Shown here: one piece after another, positions 24,310-37,300 of the stretch
Position numbering within the stretch: the first letter of the stretch is position 1
Layout: the number at the start of each line of letters is the position of its first letter
NCBI GenBank assembly: GCA_029721435.1
Contig: CM056573.1
Location: 152,541,947-152,605,946, forward strand
Reading direction: 5' to 3'
Length of the DNA stretch: 64,000 bases
From: Gymnothorax reevesii
Taxonomy: Eukaryota; Chordata; Actinopteri; Anguilliformes; Muraenidae
The notes under the pieces: model-generated
What the model saw: the letters and a program-made list of their open reading frames with translations, nothing else
Database searches by the model: none
What the model was told of the DNA's origin: nothing
Made by a program: the position numbers and the translations under genes

Positions 24310-24960
24310 AGATATCTTTAACATTGCAATTGCAATGTTCCCCACATCATTAAATCATGATTATTTTTTGAGCAACGCCTCATCTCTGTATTTGTCCACG
24401 ATTGATTTTTTTTAAATTTGCTTTTAAACTGTGTAATATTATTGCTTTGCTTAATGTCATCATCAAGGCTATTCCACAGGAACACCCCACAAACTTTACA
24501 TATAACACGCCCCACTGTGTGTTATACAGCATGTACAGTGTTTTTTGGTTCAGCATATGTCTAGTTTTCCACAATAACCCAACACTTTCACAGATCTTGT
24601 TGCACAGATATTTAACATGAGATTTCCAACAGAACTTATGGTCTAATACAACTCCCAGAGACTTATTTTCATAAACCCTTTATTATTTCTTGATTAAATT
24701 TTGACTTGAACCTCTGTATTTATTTAACACTAACCAAACAACATGTATTTTGTTTTTTTCAAGTTTAAGGATAATTTGTTTTTATCGAACCAACATTCAA
24801 TTTTACCCATTTCTTTTGTGACCTCCTCTAATAACTGTTGTAAATCCATTCCAGAACAAAAAATATTTGTGTCATCAGCAAAAACAACAAAGGTAAGAGT
24901 ACCATGCACAACCTCTGGGAAAATTGAAAAAAATCACAACTTTTTTGGCTTACCTTAATG
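24310..24960 (-). pseudogene. CR1/L2-like LINE, 3' reverse transcriptase fragment
   Basis: Minus strand reads FADDTNIFCSGMDLQQLLEE (RT catalytic FADD block), then KNKLSLNLKKTKYMLFG, and further on FLWNSLDDDIKQSNNITQFK, a typical LINE C-terminal end. Stops and frameshifts separate the blocks. Endonuclease and the 5' RT are absent. Confidence 0.8.
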
Positions 24961-25395
24961 TTTAAATACCAAGTGAAGTATTTGGGTGTGGAAAAATTTC
25001 GATCGTACATCCAGTAAAGATAATTTTCACTTTAATTTCTACAGCGGCTATACGTGCTCCTAGCTTATAAAGGTGGCAGCCATGACACTGTTGACAATGC
25101 TGGGGCATGCGCTGCGTATGCATAGTTCGCGATATTGTTTGGGAATATAATGCAGACAAAAACTAAAACCATGATTATTGTGATTGCGTCCATATAATTA
25201 TCATGGGGAAGAGGTTGTGGACCTATCAATGAATACCAAGCAGTATATACGCAGTATCTTGTGGTACTTTAAGTATATCCAGCTGAATTTTCTAGTTGTT
25301 TTAGCCATTTAGCTCAATTCACTCCCATTCATTGAGAATTATCTTATGAGTGCCCTCTAGGTGAATTGCAGCCAATTTCAGCATACTGGCATTAA

Positions 25396-26051
25396 GGTGG
25401 ATAGACACTCCCAAAATAGGCTTTTTTTTTTTTTTGAAAAAAATTGTTTGTGACATTTTCGTAAAATAACCTTCAGTAAGCTCATAGTGAGTGTATTTGA
25501 TAGGATTATCAAAAATATGGACATCTTTTGTTTTTTGTCAATTTCTCAAAAAGTTGACCAAAAGACCTGCCAAGCATTGCTTCAAACACCATTTCTCCGC
25601 TTTCTCTCATGCTATCATTGTGAAACTTGGAATATAAGTTCAACAGATGCATGTCTATGGACTGATCAGGCATTTTGAAGAAATCATTTGTGTAACTAGA
25701 TTTTGTGGTAATCAGGTACCCAATAAAGTAAAAAAAAAAAACCCACTAAAATGCCCATATTTTTTCACAGAAATATTTTTTTATGAAAACCCTCTGATCA
25801 GAACATGCACTATATAGTCATAAATGATCTGTGAAAATTTTAGATTAAAGTAATATAAGGTTTTGGAGATATCCTGTCTGAGGTACTTCGTCAAGTTCCA
25901 CATTGCGTTAGCCATCTCAGGACCTAATTAGCATAATTTATGTAAATAAACAATCACTTTAATTTTGTATTTAGCAGTTGTTCATATGATGTTGATACTT
26001 ACTTGTTATGCATGAAAGAGAAGTAAATGTATTTGAGAGTGTCTACCCACC
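25396..26051. mobile_element. TTAA-flanked element with GGTGG ends (656 bp)
   Basis: Ends GGTGGATAGACACTC and GAGTGTCTACCCACC, flanked by TTAA at 25392-25395 and 26052-26055. TTAA duplications fit piggyBac or Kolobok; the GG start is not piggyBac-like. No transposase. Confidence 0.75.
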
Positions 26052-28889
26052 TTAAAGCAATTCTTACCTTTCTGGCATGTGGCACAGCACTTGGAAAAAT
26101 TTGAACATGAACAACTCCGCCTTCCTCCAAAGTCCCGCCCTCTCTCCCCAGCCTGACCTCTTAGGCTCCCCTCCTCCCCTGACGCATGTGGTGAGAAAGT
26201 TAGCAGCGCAAAAGAAACTGATTTCAGACCGGATGCGAAACAAATTTTTCAATGTCAATGCAAAGATGCGAATCAAACGCGTATTCCCGTCTTTGCATTG
26301 ACTTTGAATGTAATCTGTCATTCGAAAAATTTCTTCCGCATCCAGTGTGAAAGCATCTTGAAACGGGGCAATGGAGTCAGATTCAGAGGCACCGGTTAGT
26401 GAAAACTAACAAACAATAATTGCATAATATTCAAATCTTTATGTGGTATAAAATAAAAAGCTCCCCTCGTAACATCTAACGAACTACCATTAACGTTATC
26501 ATTGTAATTATAGCATTTCTGCACCTGTTTGTTTACAGTCAGATGCGTCGTTTGTCGGCAGAATTCATACATATTTTTTTGCAAAACTGCTGTCATAACG
26601 TCTTACCAGAATTGTCCCGGTAACGTTAGTCATTAAATTAGGAGCAGTTGCAGCTATTTTATTTGAAGGCTAACTTTGTTGAGGACCTGTTTTGTCTCTA
26701 CCGCTCTGCTTCTCTGCTAGAGAGGTGCGCGATTCGCAAGCGGTGACAGCGATAGGCAACTGGAAGGGACGTGGCGACGGATGACAGACAGGAAGCTCGG
26801 CAAATTATTTTATTCAGACCGAAGAAAATGACTGGTCAGACTTTTATCAGAAATATATGAGAATTGAATACTAATAAGTTTCAACACCTGGTGGATTTCT
26901 TTTACATGTTAGTGTGCCATATGCTTATTAGGAGCATTGTAAGACTACAAAAGAAAAGTGAAAAAATGGCAGAAAGTTAAGAATTGCTTTAATACAAGTG
27001 GAAAGGCTCTTCGTAGAAGGGCTCTGTTTTTAGTTTGCATTAAAAATGTGTTTTGCGAGGACGAAGGCAATACCCCTTAGCCCTGACACACTGAATCAAA
27101 GGTGAAGGTGCTTGAGCCAGAGTGAAAGGTCATTGTGGTACAAAATCTGGACGAGGCACATCTACCCACCAAGGAAAGTGCTTAACCCAAGTGGTTTGAG
27201 TGAAATGGCCCCGACAAAGTTTTAAAGGTGAAGGTCACTGAGCCAAGGTCAAAAGTCACTTGGGTGCGAAACCTTGACGAGGCATGCCTACCCACGAAAG
27301 CTGTCTACATACGCAAAATCAAGTTCCAAACCCAAATGATTACAGAGAAACGGTCCAGACGAAATGTTCCCGTCCGCTGTCTGCGAAGGGGACGACAATA
27401 CCCCTCTGCCCTTTAGTCGGGGGTGAAGGGTGATAATAAATGTTGCTTGAAGGTGCCTTCTGGCTGCCATATTGAATTTTCAATCACACGATCCAATTAC
27501 TGTCCTACTGTCGGCTGACTTGGTGACCTATGAAATACTGAGGTGATGTTCAAAATATGGAGATAGACCTATGTGACAGTGGCTTAGATGTAAAATGAGA
27601 GGCTATAAAAACAGAATCAAGTGTTGCAGCCATACCTAGTTAACTCTAGGATGGTTTAGTTTGTAAAACACTATTTTGAGGAAAATGCAGGAAGACCTAG
27701 TTTGTCGTTGATTCTCAGGCAAAGATAAAGGGATATTTGGAATTCTTCCAGTAGTTTTTTCACATGGTATATAATGACAATATATGGACGTTTTCCTGCA
27801 CAACATAGAGCAGCAGACCTAATACAAAACGGAACCATTCAATTACTTAACTGATCATTGATCAGTGAAGTGTAAAAAGATGTTTGTCTGAAAACATTTG
27901 TTGGTAAGGTTTAAATTTTGTGTGCCCTGTATGCAAAATTAATGTTCTTTGCCAGTTGCATACCTGTTTAAGTGATGAATTGCTCTACTTGTGGTTGTTC
28001 GAGATCTCAACGGAAGTTTTATAACGATGCTATAGTTGTGGCCAAGTGCTACAAAACAATTAGCCCATGTAGCACCACAATTATGTGCAAAAAAAAGACA
28101 GATGGGAAGTCCTGGCTTAGAGAGTAAAAATCCTTCCTAGATTTTTACTTCAACCACCTGGAATCATTTCAGCCAGGATACATAGCTAATTAGGTGGATT
28201 TTTACTTCTGAGTCCTAGATTTCCCACTGATGCCTCATCCATTCCTAAACATTCCTGATCAAGTGGCTGGTTGTGGGGGGTAGTGTGGGGGGACAGATTA
28301 AGAAGGAAAATCTACCTGTCTCAAATAAAAAAATGTAACCTCTTGGCTTCAAGGGCTGCAGGATTGATAAGGCATAGCTTTTGCAAATTAACAAGTGCAC
28401 GCCAAGAGCAATTATTCAAATAATCAGTTTTTTAGGCTGACAATCAGGCCATAAAACTATAATGCAGGCTGGAAACTCCAGTCTTGAAGGGCAGAGTTAT
28501 GCAGATTTTTACAGCTATCAGCTCTCCTTGCTCAATAGTATAATTAGTTGCATTCCCCAAGATCAATAAACTCATAGGTTAGAACACAATAAAACGGTGC
28601 AGTGCAGGCATATCAGCACAAGAATGCCATCAGCTGCAGCTGATATCCTTAAAATGTCAAATTATGATCATGTTAATTCTTTGGCAAACTAATTGGTCTG
28701 AAATCTAGAGAAAGATACTCTTTACTCCCCAATGACATATGACATATGTTAACACACGAAAAAAACCTATAGCCATTGAATAAGAAATTTACGACAAACT
28801 CAGTTCATTGTTTGCAAAAAAAATTGCATGAAAGGAGTGGGCAACAATGTCCATTTCCTGTTTATATATATACAGTATATATAAACGGA
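26052..28889. other. No recognisable gene; weak direct repeats at 27.1-27.4 kb
   Basis: 27097-27170 and 27226-27300 share GTGAAGGT, TGAGCCA, GACGAGGCA and CTACCCAC blocks. Near 27055 and 27388 an ACAATACCCCTT-like stretch recurs. The rest is unassigned. Confidence 0.45.
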
Positions 28890-30054
28890 ATTCTTTAAAA
28901 ACAATGTTCCTCAATGTCAAATTGCAAAGGCTTTGAAGGTCTCATCATGGACATGGGATAACATCATCAAAAGATTCAGAGAAACTGGAAAAATCTCTGT
29001 GCGTAAGAGACAAGGCCGAAGACCTTTACTGGTGTCCGTGACCTTCGGGCCCTTGGATGCCACTGCATCACTCACCGGCATGATTCTGTCATTGACATTA
29101 CTAAATGGGCCCAGGAATACTTCAAGAAACCACTGTCTGTAAACTAAAACTAAAACTATTAGGCATAAAGGAAGCCATTGTTGTTCATGATCCAGAAGCG
29201 CCGCCATGTTCTGTGGGCCAAGACTCATTTAAAATGGACTGTAGCAAAGTGGCAAAGTGTCCTGTGGTCAGACGAGTCCAAATTTGACATTCTTGTTGGA
29301 AATCATGGGCGTCGTGACCTCCAGGCTAAAGAGGAGAAAGACCACCCCTCCTGTTATCAGCTTTCAGTTAAAAAGCCAGCATCTCTGATGGGATGGGGAT
29401 GCATTAGTGCATATGGTGTGGGACACTTGCATGTTTTAAAAAGCATCATGAATGCAGAAAGGTATGGTTTTAGAGCAACATATGCTCCCCTCCAGATGAC
29501 ATCTATTCCAGGGAAAGCCTTATGTATTTCAGCAGGACTATACAAAACCACATACTGCAGCTATTACAACAGCATGGCTTCGTAGTAGAAGAGTCCGTGT
29601 GCTGAACTGGCCTGCCTGCAGTCCTGATCATTGACCGATTGAGAACATTTGACGCATAATTAAAGGAGAAGTCCATCAAAGGAGGCCAAAAACCCTCCAG
29701 CAGCTGGAAGCCTGTATTTAACATCAGTGGGATCAAATTCCAACGGCTAAACTGAAGAAACCTGTCTCCACAATGCTCAGACGCCTCCACTTTGTGTTAA
29801 AAATAAGAGGGGATGCTACACCATGGTAAACAGGCCCCTGTTCCAACTTGTTTGAGACCTGTAGCAGGAATGAAATGAGAGCATTTTGTGGGGGGGGGAA
29901 AAAAAAATTGCTAAAATTCTCAGTTTCAACATTTGCTATGTTACCACTGTTCTATTGCAAATAAAAAACTGGCTGGTGTGATTTGAAAGTCATTGCATTT
30001 TGATTTTATTCACAATTTACACTTTGTCCCAACTATAGCGGAATTGGGGTTGTA
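28890..30054 (+). pseudogene. Tc1-like element, 5'-truncated, transposase decayed
   Basis: Plus strand: HTH-like CQIAKALKVSSWTWDNIIKR, a segment with WSDESKFDI (first catalytic D), [15 protein letters not shown], and NWPACSPD near the third catalytic site, in several frames with stops. The 3' terminus 29985-30054 ends GGAATTGGGGTTGTA, as in a widespread fish Tc1 family. No 5' terminal repeat is present. Confidence 0.85.
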
Positions 30055-31165
30055 ATTAATTCCTGAATTTTTACGTGAGAAACAGAAACCGATTACTTTG
30101 GTTGAAATATTTCACTTTGCAGTAATGATGGAGAGGATTTGAATATCCAGTTTCAGACCCCGACGTAGAAATTTGAGACTTATGAACGAATGAGACAGAG
30201 GATTCATTTACACTTGCATGACATCTGTTGTGACTGCATCTCAGACTATCTCCTAATTTTGGACATCTGAATTCTTTATTATATATATTTTTTAATGTCT
30301 GAAGTGAATCTTTAGGTACAATTTTGTAAAGATTATCCATAATAAAATGCATGCTCAAAATGCATCAAAATAACTACTAATTAGCAGATTAGAGATTTTG
30401 AGAGCTGTTTCGAGCTGTGCTTCATCAAGGTTGAAAACCGAATCATTAATAAATCACCAAAATCAGGGCTGGGCAGCCCTGATACTGATGGACTTGTCTG
30501 TTATATTGGCGCTCTCTTGTGGTGAGACATAAACACAACAGACCAAAAAAATGCACTTTTAACACGATTAAAACAGTTTTTCTTTATTTTTTTAAAATAA
30601 TTATGCTCATCAGGGATATGAAACCACTTATAATTTTAAATGAACAGCTGTATTATTCTGGGCCCTTGGTCTCTGGTTATTTTAATCCGCCAGAACATAA
30701 ACCTGCAAGAAAATCAACAAATCAAAATGAAACATATTTTGTTCTCAGTGAACATGATATATTTATAACCCCAACTCTGAAAACCCTTTGATATATTATG
30801 GAAAATGCACATAGAATCAGAAAAGAGCGATTTGAAAAATCTGTTCACCTTTTACTATTCTGAGCACACAGCAACAACACATAATTTGATTTTTTAATTT
30901 GAAAGTCGGTCCTGTCTGCCCATATTCCTCCCAAATTCAACTGAAATGTCAAATATTTATACAAAATTAAAAATGTCTGTTTTTCAATGTGAGATAATGA
31001 TGCTTCAATAAAGTGTCCACACAATTTTAGCTGTATAGAACGTTGTATATTACTGTAGTTCCTTTAATGCACACTGTCTGCGACTACCCTGCATTTACCC
31101 ATTTACAGTTGGGAAAGGGTATATATCCAAAGGTACTAATAAAGTATATGTCTACATTGTAGCAA
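30055..31165. other. Sequence downstream of spaca6
   Basis: AT-rich; no gene seen. The spaca6 3' UTR should lie in the upper part, but no minus-strand poly(A) signal stood out close to the stop. Confidence 0.45.
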
Positions 31166-31374
31166 TTACCCCAGGGACAAGAAGAGCAGAAGCAAGAGAG
31201 ATGTCAGACAAGCAGCCATGAGCAGTGGGGAGGGGAGGATTGTAATGCTGGCAGGGGTTGGGGTGAGGTCACTGGATGGTCCTGCAGGTAGGGATGGAAT
31301 CTGCGCTCCAGACAGGACAGCCATATCAAATGTGCCTTGCAGCTTGACCTGGGAACCCAGGACCTGAGGAATCA
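31166..31374 (-). CDS. spaca6: spaca6 exon 9: stalk, C-terminal membrane segment, stop
   Basis: 209 nt, acceptor CTATAACAG. The first two bases complete a valine codon with exon 8. It reads VKLQGTFDMAVL, which parallels TELQASFREVL in human SPACA6 (from memory), then a Pro/Ser/Thr-rich stalk and a hydrophobic run of about 20 residues ending LFLSLG at the TAA (31168-31166). The near-absent cytoplasmic tail could mean a tail-end transmembrane helix or, less likely, a GPI signal. No clear poly(A) signal was identified. Confidence 0.72.
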
Positions 31375-34300
31375 CTGTTATAGAGATTACAGTGATATGT
31401 GTTAGAGGCCAAGGAAAGAGAGGCACAGCTCTTGCTGTTACAAAACATAAATCGAGACAGAGCGACAGGTTCTCCTTAGATATGACAAATACAAACAAAT
31501 TAGTGAATATTTCTTAACAAATCAATTGCTAAACCTCCAAAACCTACTTGCCTGAAAGAAAATTTTAATTCTCCGTGGAAAGAAATCTTGCTGCATTGTG
31601 CCTTCATTAGTTAAAAAGCTACACCAGTTAATACTATGTGCAAATGCTTTTTGTTCTCTGACCTTTGTGCCTTCTCGTATAGCGATGATAGCCACTATGT
31701 TGTCTTTCCTACCGTTTTTACACTGTTTTAGTTTGCTCTGTTCTGTTTTAATTGCTCTGTTCTATGCGTCATGATGTTTTACAGCGATTTTATGCTGATT
31801 ATTTATATTGTTTTTAGTTATGTACTTTTACTGTGAAGCACTTTGTGTATACGTACTGTGAAAACTGCTATACAAATAAACGTTTACTTACTTACTTACT
31901 TACTTATGTATGCTCATGAAATTTACATGGCAATTTTGGCCAGGAAACTCAAGCTAGTGATAGATGGTCTACGTCAGGCACACAGTCACATTTCCTCAAT
32001 TGACAAATTTTTTGTGCACATAACTTTTTACATGAAAATAGGTGGGGGTGTGGAAGATGGTAAAGGAGGCATAAATGAACCAAAGCTTTAAGATTTGTGA
32101 ATTGCAGTGAATGGAGCAACTAAAATGTAACCATAACAGCAGCATCCATTGCAATGTAGCACTTAACCAATTACTTTTTGGAAGAAATGCACAAAGAATG
32201 CCCTTATTGAGCATCAGAAATAAAACAATGACCTTGGATTTTGCCAAACATTATAAGAACTATCACTGACTAACTAAGAGCAATAAAATCGCGAGACCAA
32301 AATAAAACTTTTGGACAAGCGTGCCATTGGCATGTTTGGAGGCAAAAAAGAAGTGCAATGAAGAAGAATATCCAGGTGGATCACTGATTTTTTTGGGCAC
32401 ATCTTGCTATCAGTGGTCCCAAATCCTTCCTGGCCTCTGTTGCAGATGTCTTATGTCGTTTGCTTCGCTCACACACACACCAACATCTGCACGTGTATTG
32501 CGTTCAGAGAAATTTTGACATTTCTGGAGCTAGCTAATTACATATGCACATACTGCTGTGGGAGCATACGAGGGATGCAAACCACGTAAGACATCTGCAA
32601 CGGAGGCTAACCAACACCAACCTGTTGAAACTGCTCAGAAGGAGTAATGTCTCCCGGTTTCTTTGGTGTTGAGTTTTTCCTGAAGTTCTTTGGCTGCAGA
32701 GCAGCGCACTTCCGTTGGTGCTTCGGCAGGTAGACGCTTGCCCCGGGCCAGGCGCTATCATTGTAAAGTCGCTTCATTTCCTTTATGGTCTCATCCAGTT
32801 GACTTTTTATTATTGTGAACTTTTCTAATAAACGGTAGCATTCTGTACGGCATACAAACAGTTCGCTTGAGGAATATACAGCAGTATTTACGGAAAGAGC
32901 ACTGCCAATAATTGAAGGAAATTATCCAAATAATCCAAATATCCCTCTATCTGCTCTCCTCACCCTCAACAGAACCCCTTTTGAGCCACATATCAACTGC
33001 CGCAATATTATATGGTGCAGCACTTTCTCTCGTCATCTTACAAAAGATGATGATACGAGCTGTGTGTGGGCCAGGTAGAATGCACACTCACGCTTTGTGT
33101 TCCTTCGCTATGGTCTTCTTAGGCTTGCAGAGCTAAATGTCCATCAAAATGCTTGTATGATGTATCAAGTGGTACATAACATAAACAGCAGATTGTCTGA
33201 GCTCGTTCCAGTCTACAGTCCTCTGCTCATCCATGATACTGGAAAGAAACATCTTATCACTGGCAAAAAAAAAGAACTTAAATGTACCAGCTTGAGTTTT
33301 ACTTGCAAGGGCCCGCAGATCTGGAACGAACTTGATGAGTGCATGAAAGTGCTGAAGACCATCTCTATCTGTGGTGGATTCATACTTGTACAAGGTATCG
33401 AAGGGAGGACTGTATCTGTACCCCTGCGCTCCGTATTCTTCAAGTCAGATTTAGTTACAGGACAGGTAAAGGTGGGACTTATGTCAAGTCTACCTATCAA
33501 GGGTGTTTCTCTGTTGCTAGGCAATGACCTGGCTGGGGGCAATGTAGTTCCCCCTGTTCATCTTACTTCACAGCCGAGCACTGAAGATGGCAATGAAGAC
33601 CCATCTCGGTATCCTTCCTGTGTAGTGACCCGTGCTATGGCTAAGAAGGCTCAAGAAGAAGATGATGTGGTGCCGTCCAGCACATTGAATAGTCAGGATT
33701 TATCAGATACTTTTATCAGTTTTCTGTTCAGCCAGCCAGATAGGTCTAGTGATTCTGATGTGTCTGGAGACTTGTCTCTGTCCAGAAAGCAGTTGATTGA
33801 GGAGCAAACTAATGATCCTGAAATTTATGTACTGAAGAGGAGAGCCCTTCCAGAAAAAGAAATAGACCCAGTTCCAGTTAGGTATTATCTCAAGGATGGT
33901 GTGTTGATGCGGAACTGGCCCCCTCCTGATATCCCTGCTAATGCAGATTGGGTAGTGGTTAGGCAAATTGTTGTTCCGAAGGTCAACAGGAATCAGATCT
34001 GAACAATGGCTCATAGTTTACCTTTGGGAGATCATCTTGGTGTTAACAAGACTGTTGATAAGATCATGAAACACTTCTTCTGGCCTGGACTTCGGAAAGA
34101 TGTTTCCAACTATTGCAAAACCTGTCACACTTGTAAGGTAGTAGGAAAACACAAGTTAGACCCACCTGTAACTCCATTGCAGCCTATCCCAGCATTTGGG
34201 GAGCCCTTCTTTAAGGTCATTGTTGATTGTGTTAGTCCATTACCCAAGACTAGATCTGGAAATCAGTGTGCGCATCTACCAGATTCCCTGAAGCCATACC

Positions 34301-37300
34301 TTGATGTAACATCAAGGCAACTGCAATCTCAAAGGCTTTGATAAAGTTCTTCACGTTGGGAAATTCAGTCAGACTAAGGTAGCAATTTCACTTCCAGATT
34401 GTATCAGCAGGTTGTGTATGAACTAGGTGCGAAGCATATTCTTTCCAGTACCTATCATCCAGAGAGTCAGGGTGCCTTAGAGCGGTTTCATTCCACTCTC
34501 AAGACAATGATGAAGACTTATTGTTATGACCATGAGAAAGACTGGGATGAAGGTGTTCATTTGCTGTTGTTGGCAGCTAGAGAAGCAGTGCAGGAGTCTA
34601 CTGGATTCAGTTTGTTTAAGCTAGTGTTTGGCCATGAAGTTAGAGGACCTTTGCTATTGTTGAGTGAACAATGGCAAGAGAAAGAGCCATCAGTCTGTTA
34701 GACTACGTTAGCAAGTTCAAGGAAAGACTGCATGCAGCTTGTGACCTAGCTAAAGAGAACTTGAAATCAAGTCAGGGAAAAATGAAAACTTTGTATTATC
34801 ATAAGGCTAGAAGCCGTTAGTTTAAACCAGGAGACATGGTCTTGTGTTGTTTCCCTTGCAGTCCAATCCATTGCAGGCTAGATTTCATGGTCCTAATGAA
34901 ATTCTGACAAAACACAATGATCTCAATTACATTGTGAAGACTCCAGATAGGAGGAAGCCAAAACAGTTGTGCCACATTAACATGCTGAAGCCTTATCATG
35001 ATTGGAATGCTAGGGTTGCAGCTGTCATTTCAGATCCTCCCATGGCTAAGACTTGTGAAGATGAGGGGGAGTTTCAAGATTATCAACTTAGAATTAAAGC
35101 TGAAGTTCTTTCATGTAAATTGCAAAATCTTGATGTAAAACTCCAGCACGTAGAACCCTCACAGAAACATCAGTTTGAGAGGTTGATCAAGAAATATAAG
35201 GATCTATTTTCTGATGTTCCAAAGAGTTTCTTTAGCTTCTCATGATGTCAATGTTGGTGATGCCAAACAAAATAAAACAGCATCTGTACCGCATGAATCC
35301 TGAAAAGAGAAAGACTGCTGAGAAAGAGGTTGAGTACATGTTAGAACATCATATTATCAAACCCTCTAACTCAGATTGGAGTTCACCCTGTATGTTAGGT
35401 CCAAAACCTGATGGAAGTACTAGATTCTGTACAGATTATCGCAAAGTCAATGCTGTAACTAGAACGGATGTGTTTCCAATACCTAGGATTGATGATTGTA
35501 TCGATAGAGTAGGGCAAGCAAAGTTTCTGACCAAGATTGATTTATCGAAGGGTAATTGGTGCTTGCCTTTAACTGAGAGGGTGAAGAGCATCTTTGCTTT
35601 TGCCACACCATGTGGGTAATACCAGTATGAAGTCCTACCCTTTGGTATGAAAAATGCCCCAGCCATGTTCCAAAGGATGATACAGTCTACAATCGCCGGA
35701 TTGCCACAGACGAGTGCATACATCGACGACCTGATCACACGGAGTGACTCCTGGGGAGAACATTAAAAGATGTAGAGACGTTGTTCCAGCGCCTGACTTA
35801 GGCTAACCTGACTGTTAACCTGAACAAGAGAGACTTTGGTTGTGCTACTGTCACGTATCTTGGCTACGTCATAGGCCAGGGTAAGGTAGCACCCATAAAT
35901 GCTTAACTCCAAGCCATCATGGACTTTCCAGTTCCTGACAACAAAAAAGCTTTGCGCCACTTCCTTGGAATGATCGGGTACTACCACAAGTTCTGCAAGA
36001 ACTTTGCTGAGATTGCTCTCAGTCTCACCAACTAACTGAAGAAGGGTGTAAAGTTCACTTGGGATGAAGCATGCCAAAGAGCCTTCAATCGCCTGAAGTC
36101 TCTGCTGTGTCACTTCCCCGTGCTCAAATCTCCTGACTTCAACAAACCATTCTCCATTGCAGTCGATGCTAATGGCCAAGCTTGTGGATCTGTGCTCCTA
36201 CAAAGATGTGACTCTGATGACATTAAGCATCCCGTGGCATACTTTTCCAGGAAGTTCAATCGCCACCAAAATAACTATTCCACAATAGAGAAGGAGCTGT
36301 TGGTTCTGGTTCTATCCTCATAACACTGAGAGGTTTATGTTTGTACAGGGCAAGAGCAAATGATTGTGTACACTGACCACAATCCGTTAATGTTTTTGAG
36401 TAAAATGAAAAACAAGAATCGGATATTGTTGAACTGGAGTTTGATTTTACTGGAGTTTGACTTGGAAATTAAGCATGTAAAGGGTACTGACAATGTAATT
36501 GCTGATTGCTAATCCTGTGTTTGAGTATGTGTATATATCACGTTTATGAGCAATTTGTATTACATGTACATATACACAATTGTCTACGAAACCATTTTTG
36601 TATTGAAAAGAAATTTTTTTCCTTCATGAGTCAAAATTTTTCCCTTTTGGAATGGAGGTGTAATGTGAAAAGAAGTCACTAAATGACGGTATTGACCTTT
36701 TCTTTTGTTAAGCCCAGAATGGAGCTAGGTTTGGACATGTCCTGGGCATGTCCGAGATGGAAAGTCCCAGAGAATTAAAAAAAGTCTAAAAGGAGGGAGG
36801 GTTCTGCAAAAGAGTATATAAGGAGGAAAATTGAGAGAGTAAAGTGGTAGGAGAAATTGCAAGAAGGATACATTTGACCAGACCTGTCACACTGTTCAAG
36901 ACCTGTCCCAGTGAAGTTTTTTTTTTGTGGATTTTTGCCTGTGTTGGAGTATTTTCCTCACCCAGGACATCACCAAGCAACCCCACCAAAGGGACTGTAA
37001 ATATTTTTGTTCTTGTATTTACCAATCTTGGTCAGTAGAGCAGATAGTAAATAAGTTAAAAGTGTTTGTTTAATTAAACCTGTTTAAATTTTAAAATTTT
37101 GTCTGTCATCCCTTGCTGTCATAAATGTTACAACTAATTGGGGCCAAAACATATAAAAATAATGATATATATAAAAATAATTAGGAGACCTAAATTTACG
37201 ACTGACACGCCCATTTTTTTTTTTAGGAGTTTCTCCTAAATCCGGTAGTTAGGACCTACTTTTAGCGCTAAGATTGTTTGTGAATATGGGCCCAGGTGAG

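Larger units (their letters stand above)
33365..37132 (+). mobile_element. Gmr1-type Ty3/Gypsy retrotransposon, 5'-truncated
   Basis: A pol remnant (33365-36513) is followed by a 3' LTR (36659-37132). The domain order is protease-side linker, integrase, RT, RNase H, the Gmr1 arrangement rather than the usual Gypsy order. There is no 5' LTR or gag. It lies in spaca6 intron 8, antisense to the gene. Confidence 0.85.

Noticed and set aside
29178..29585. 135-codon ORF as a host gene
   Set aside because: It contains WSDESKFDI and lies inside a Tc1-like element with a recognisable 3' terminal repeat; it is a transposase remnant.
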